A DNA stretch of 55,592 nt from Desulfobulbaceae bacterium (GTDB lineage Bacteria > Desulfobacterota > Desulfobulbia > Desulfobulbales > Desulfocapsaceae), in the NCBI GenBank assembly GCA_004796425.1, contig QZLB01000236.1:1-55592 (forward strand). The letters are read 5' to 3'. The translations under genes and the position numbers were made by a program. The number at the start of each line of letters is the position of its first letter. Position 1 is the stretch's first letter. This document shows positions 53,080-55,592 of the stretch, piece after piece. Under the pieces are notes generated by a model. That model ran no database searches. It was not told the origin of the DNA and saw nothing but the letters and a program-made list of their open reading frames with translations.

Positions 53080-55592
53080 CTATTGCTTTGCTTGATCCAA
53101 AACCGTTCGTATGATTGTGGCAATAGCTTTTTGTGTGGTCGGCTTCATGACCAGGGCTGAAATGCCAAGTTTCTTTGCTTTTTCCTCGTCGATAAAAGAA
53201 CTGTGCCCAGTACATATGATAATCGGAAGATCCGGGTGCGTTTTTCGAACCTCCTTTGCCAGTTCAGCCCCGGATAGTTGAGGCATCGTCATATCAGTAA
53301 TGAGAAGGTCTACCTTTTGCGTGTTCTTTTTCATCAGCGCCAGCACTTCGGCTGGGTTTGAACTTATATGGACCTGGTAGCCGAGTCTTTCAATCATTTT
53401 TCTATTGATCGCACATATCTGCTCCTCATCATCGACAAAAACAATTGTTTCACTACCAGTCGGGGTACGCTGTTTGCTTTCACGTTGATTCAGTGATGTT
53501 GTCTGCTGAATCGGCAACAGTATTTCAAAGGTGCTGCCCGTTCCAACAGAACTCTCGACATTAATTGATCCTTTATGGCCAATAACGATGCCAAGCACAA
53601 CCGCCAACCCCATTCCCGTCCCTTTCCCGACTGCTTTTGTGGTAAAGTATGGGTCAAAAATCCGCTCTCTTACGTCAGGCTCAATCCCATTGCCCGTATC
53701 GCTGATAGATAATTTTAAATAATCACCGGCTGGGAGTTCTATGAAGTTAACGACCTCACCGTCTTTTAAGGTAACAGACTTTGCAGAAATGGTGAGGGTG
53801 CCACCAGTTTCCTCCATCTCTTGAGCTGCATTGGCACAAAGATTGAGTACTACCTGGTTAATTTGCACGTGGTCTGCGAGAATCGGGATAGTTTCGCTGG
53901 GCAGATTGTTTCTGATCTCAATGGATGTGGGAATGGTTGATCTGACTAATCGAAGTGAATCGGCAATGGTTTGAACACTGTCGATTAATTGGAAATCCTG
54001 ATCTGTCTTACGACTATACTCGAGTAGTTGTTTCACGATACCTGCCGCTCTTGTACTGGCGGTCTCAATTTCCCTGATATGTCCCACCGCTGAACTATCC
54101 TGAGAAATTTCATCAAGCGCGAGCTCGGTATTGCCCAATATGATACTCAGGATATTGTTGAAATCATGAGCAACACCACCGGCAATGGTGCCGATGGTTT
54201 CCATTTTCTGTGACTGCCGCAGCTTGCTCTCAAGCTCTCTCTTCTCTCTTTCCGAGACTCTCAGGTCTGTATAGTCAACAAAGGTTGCGATCGTATTCTC
54301 TTCAAACGTTGCCTTTTGTATGGATACTTCTCTTTGACTGCCATCCTTACAAGTGATGAGAACATCCATATGTCCACAATTTGATGAACCATCGATGGAC
54401 TCTTTTCCTGTCTCCTGCCATTTATCAATAATGATATTTCGGTATGAACTGTCAGGAAAAATGAATGACCACAACGTTGTAAAATCAGGGGCATCACCTC
54501 GACTATAACCAAAAAGTTCGGTGAATTTATTGTTGATCGCGACAATCTTCTCATTTGAGCTATCAGAAACGATCATTGAAATAGGTGAATTTTCAATTGC
54601 GACTCGAAACAGTTTCTCGCTCTTTATTGCAGCTTGCTCTGCTTTTTTTCGCTCCCTGATGAGACCGTCAAATTCCTCTTTGATTAAATGTATCGATTGA
54701 TACACATCATAAAACGGATGGTCATCCGAGATATCAAAGGATTTGTCAAATCCTTCGACATCCCAGTTTAAATTGCCAATTGCACCGAGCAGTTTGCCAA
54801 TATCATGCTCATCGATCTCACGGGTTTTACTGGTTATTGTAATCGGTTGGGTTTCGGAGATACGAATCTGATCTTCATGAATCAGTTGGAGGGCATGAGT
54901 CATATTTTGGGCAATTTTAATTTGGAAGGGCATCAGGGGGCGGGCAATTTTAAAAGCCGTCCTGGTAAAGGTATTTGCGTTATAGGTGACATACATCCGA
55001 AAGGGAAATTTCCGGTGCCAGTCAATTAAGGACTGCATGAACTGAAACCGGGCAGCCCGACTGCTGCTTTTGAGCTTCTCACCATTAACAATGATGTACT
55101 CCAAGATTGCATCCTGGGGTAACATGGATTGACACTGGTAGCGCATCTGGTTTATCAGGGGCACATGTTCAACCTCTAACATGCCAATGGTTGTTGAATG
55201 TAAAATTTTAGAATCTATGACAACGGCGTAATTGGAAAAATCTGTTTTTTCAATGTTCCATGCAGGATCATGATGCAAATCTACTGGTAAAAATGAGCTT
55301 GATTGAATGTCCACGCAATCCTTGATCCTGACACCGGCAACTTCTGGATCAAGATTTGGGAGTTTGCATAACTCAACAGATTTTTTGATGGCCTCCCGGT
55401 AGTTCTTGGCAATGTGAATACTCTTGGTTTTGGAGGCAAATCTATTGCCAATTCGTACTGCCAGATACATCGGTGCACTCAAATTGCAAAAAACCATTGA
55501 TTTGAGATGGCGGTCCTCATTAACGTCGCGCGTGAAATATTTGCGGGCGTCATTACTTGAACCGGTGACATACTCATAATCCTGGATCTGGA
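53080..55592 (-). CDS. Hybrid sensor histidine kinase (5' end outside window)
   Basis: Minus-strand gene whose frame stays open to the window edge; an internal ATG at 55497 would give 805 residues but is probably not the start. Order: an N-terminal region of at least ~280 residues without a recognised domain (its last part resembles a DUF3365/HAMP-linker-like sensor only loosely), a PAS domain (IENSPISMIVSDSS ... FTELFGYSRG), HisKA with H-box GGVAHDFNNIL, HATPase (NLCANAAQEM, SDTGNGIEP, GKGTGMGLAVV), and a receiver (FVDDEEQI, LLITDMTMPQLSG, ALVMKP). It autophosphorylates and passes phosphate to its own receiver. No partner response regulator is adjacent. Confidence 0.88.
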   Translation of the reverse strand, partial: QIQDYEYVTGSSNDARKYFTRDVNEDRHLKSMVFCNLSAPMYLAVRIGNRFASKTKSIHIAKNYREAIKKSVELCKLPNLDPEVAGVRIKDCVDIQSSSFLPVDLHHDPAWNIEKTDFSNYAVVIDSKILHSTTIGMLEVEHVPLINQMRYQCQSMLPQDAILEYIIVNGEKLKSSSRAARFQFMQSLIDWHRKFPFRMYVTYNANTFTRTAFKIARPLMPFQIKIAQNMTHALQLIHEDQIRISETQPITITSKTREIDEHDIGKLLGAIGNLNWDVEGFDKSFDISDDHPFYDVYQSIHLIKEEFDGLIRERKKAEQAAIKSEKLFRVAIENSPISMIVSDSSNEKIVAINNKFTELFGYSRGDAPDFTTLWSFIFPDSSYRNIIIDKWQETGKESIDGSSNCGHMDVLITCKDGSQREVSIQKATFEENTIATFVDYTDLRVSEREKRELESKLRQSQKMETIGTIAGGVAHDFNNILSIILGNTELALDEISQDSSAVGHIREIETASTRAAGIVKQLLEYSRKTDQDFQLIDSVQTIADSLRLVRSTIPTSIEIRNNLPSETIPILADHVQINQVVLNLCANAAQEMEETGGTLTISAKSVTLKDGEVVNFIELPAGDYLKLSISDTGNGIEPDVRERIFDPYFTTKAVGKGTGMGLAVVLGIVIGHKGSINVESSVGTGSTFEILLPIQQTTSLNQRESKQRTPTGSETIVFVDDEEQICAINRKMIERLGYQVHISSNPAEVLALMKKNTQKVDLLITDMTMPQLSGAELAKEVRKTHPDLPIIICTGHSSFIDEEKAKKLGISALVMKPTTQKAIATIIRTVLDQAKQ

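Overview
The window looks like a chromosomal segment of a Gram-negative, probably anaerobic bacterium. The rpsA-ihfB pair, the tgt-yajC pair, a type I secretion system with its own TolC, TRAP transport of sugar acids, σ54 control and many PAS/PilZ/SpoIIE-type signalling proteins fit a Desulfobacterota (Desulfobulbales-like) bacterium. That assignment is inference from gene style, not from a marker search. I see no rRNA, tRNA, CRISPR array, integrase or insertion sequence. The genes at both ends (DEAD-box helicase, hybrid histidine kinase) run out of the window.

Region 1 (1-15.2 kb) is mostly housekeeping: helicase, exported rhodanese, rpsA, ihfB, a YciO/YrdC protein, guaB-guaA, an NYN-domain protein, an MscS channel, glucokinase beside a NahK-like sugar kinase, a PilZ/DUF4388 protein with a dead receiver domain, tgt and yajC. 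Region 2 (15.3-26.4 kb) is a self-contained type I secretion locus: two half-size ABC exporters that both have degenerate ATPase motifs, an HlyD-type adaptor, a receiver/RsbW-like kinase regulator, a 959-residue acidic cargo behind a near-consensus σ54 promoter, and a TolC-type outer-membrane protein. azlC-azlD lie convergent to it.

Region 3 (27.5-48.1 kb) is a hexuronate regulon. uxuA and an SDR mannonate oxidoreductase point left. A HexR-type RpiR regulator and about 18 kb of co-directional genes point right: kdgK, an AllD/YjmC-like dehydrogenase, an RspB/YjmD-like dehydrogenase, kduI, eda, a KduD-like SDR, a three-gene TRAP transporter, a LarA-family nickel epimerase homologue, uxaC, gntK, gnd, uxaE, a β-hydroxyacid dehydrogenase, an MFS carrier and a KdgF-like cupin. 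Together they can take glucuronate, galacturonate and unsaturated uronates from pectin- or alginate-like polymers to 2-keto-3-deoxygluconate (KDG), KDPG, then pyruvate and glyceraldehyde-3-phosphate. A proposed gluconate/mannonate 2-epimerase step would open a second exit through gluconokinase and 6-phosphogluconate dehydrogenase. Matching GTAGT-WWW-ACTAC operators sit at both divergent promoters. They resemble known HexR sites, and HexR senses KDPG, an intermediate of this pathway.

Region 4 (48.1 kb to end) holds an AraC regulator, a YigZ/IMPACT protein and a small unknown gene on the minus strand, then a membrane SpoIIE-type phosphatase, an ABM-domain protein and a hybrid histidine kinase. 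The most noteworthy points are the T1SS with two non-canonical ATPases and layered regulation, and the HexR/LarA-homologue-linked uronate pathway.
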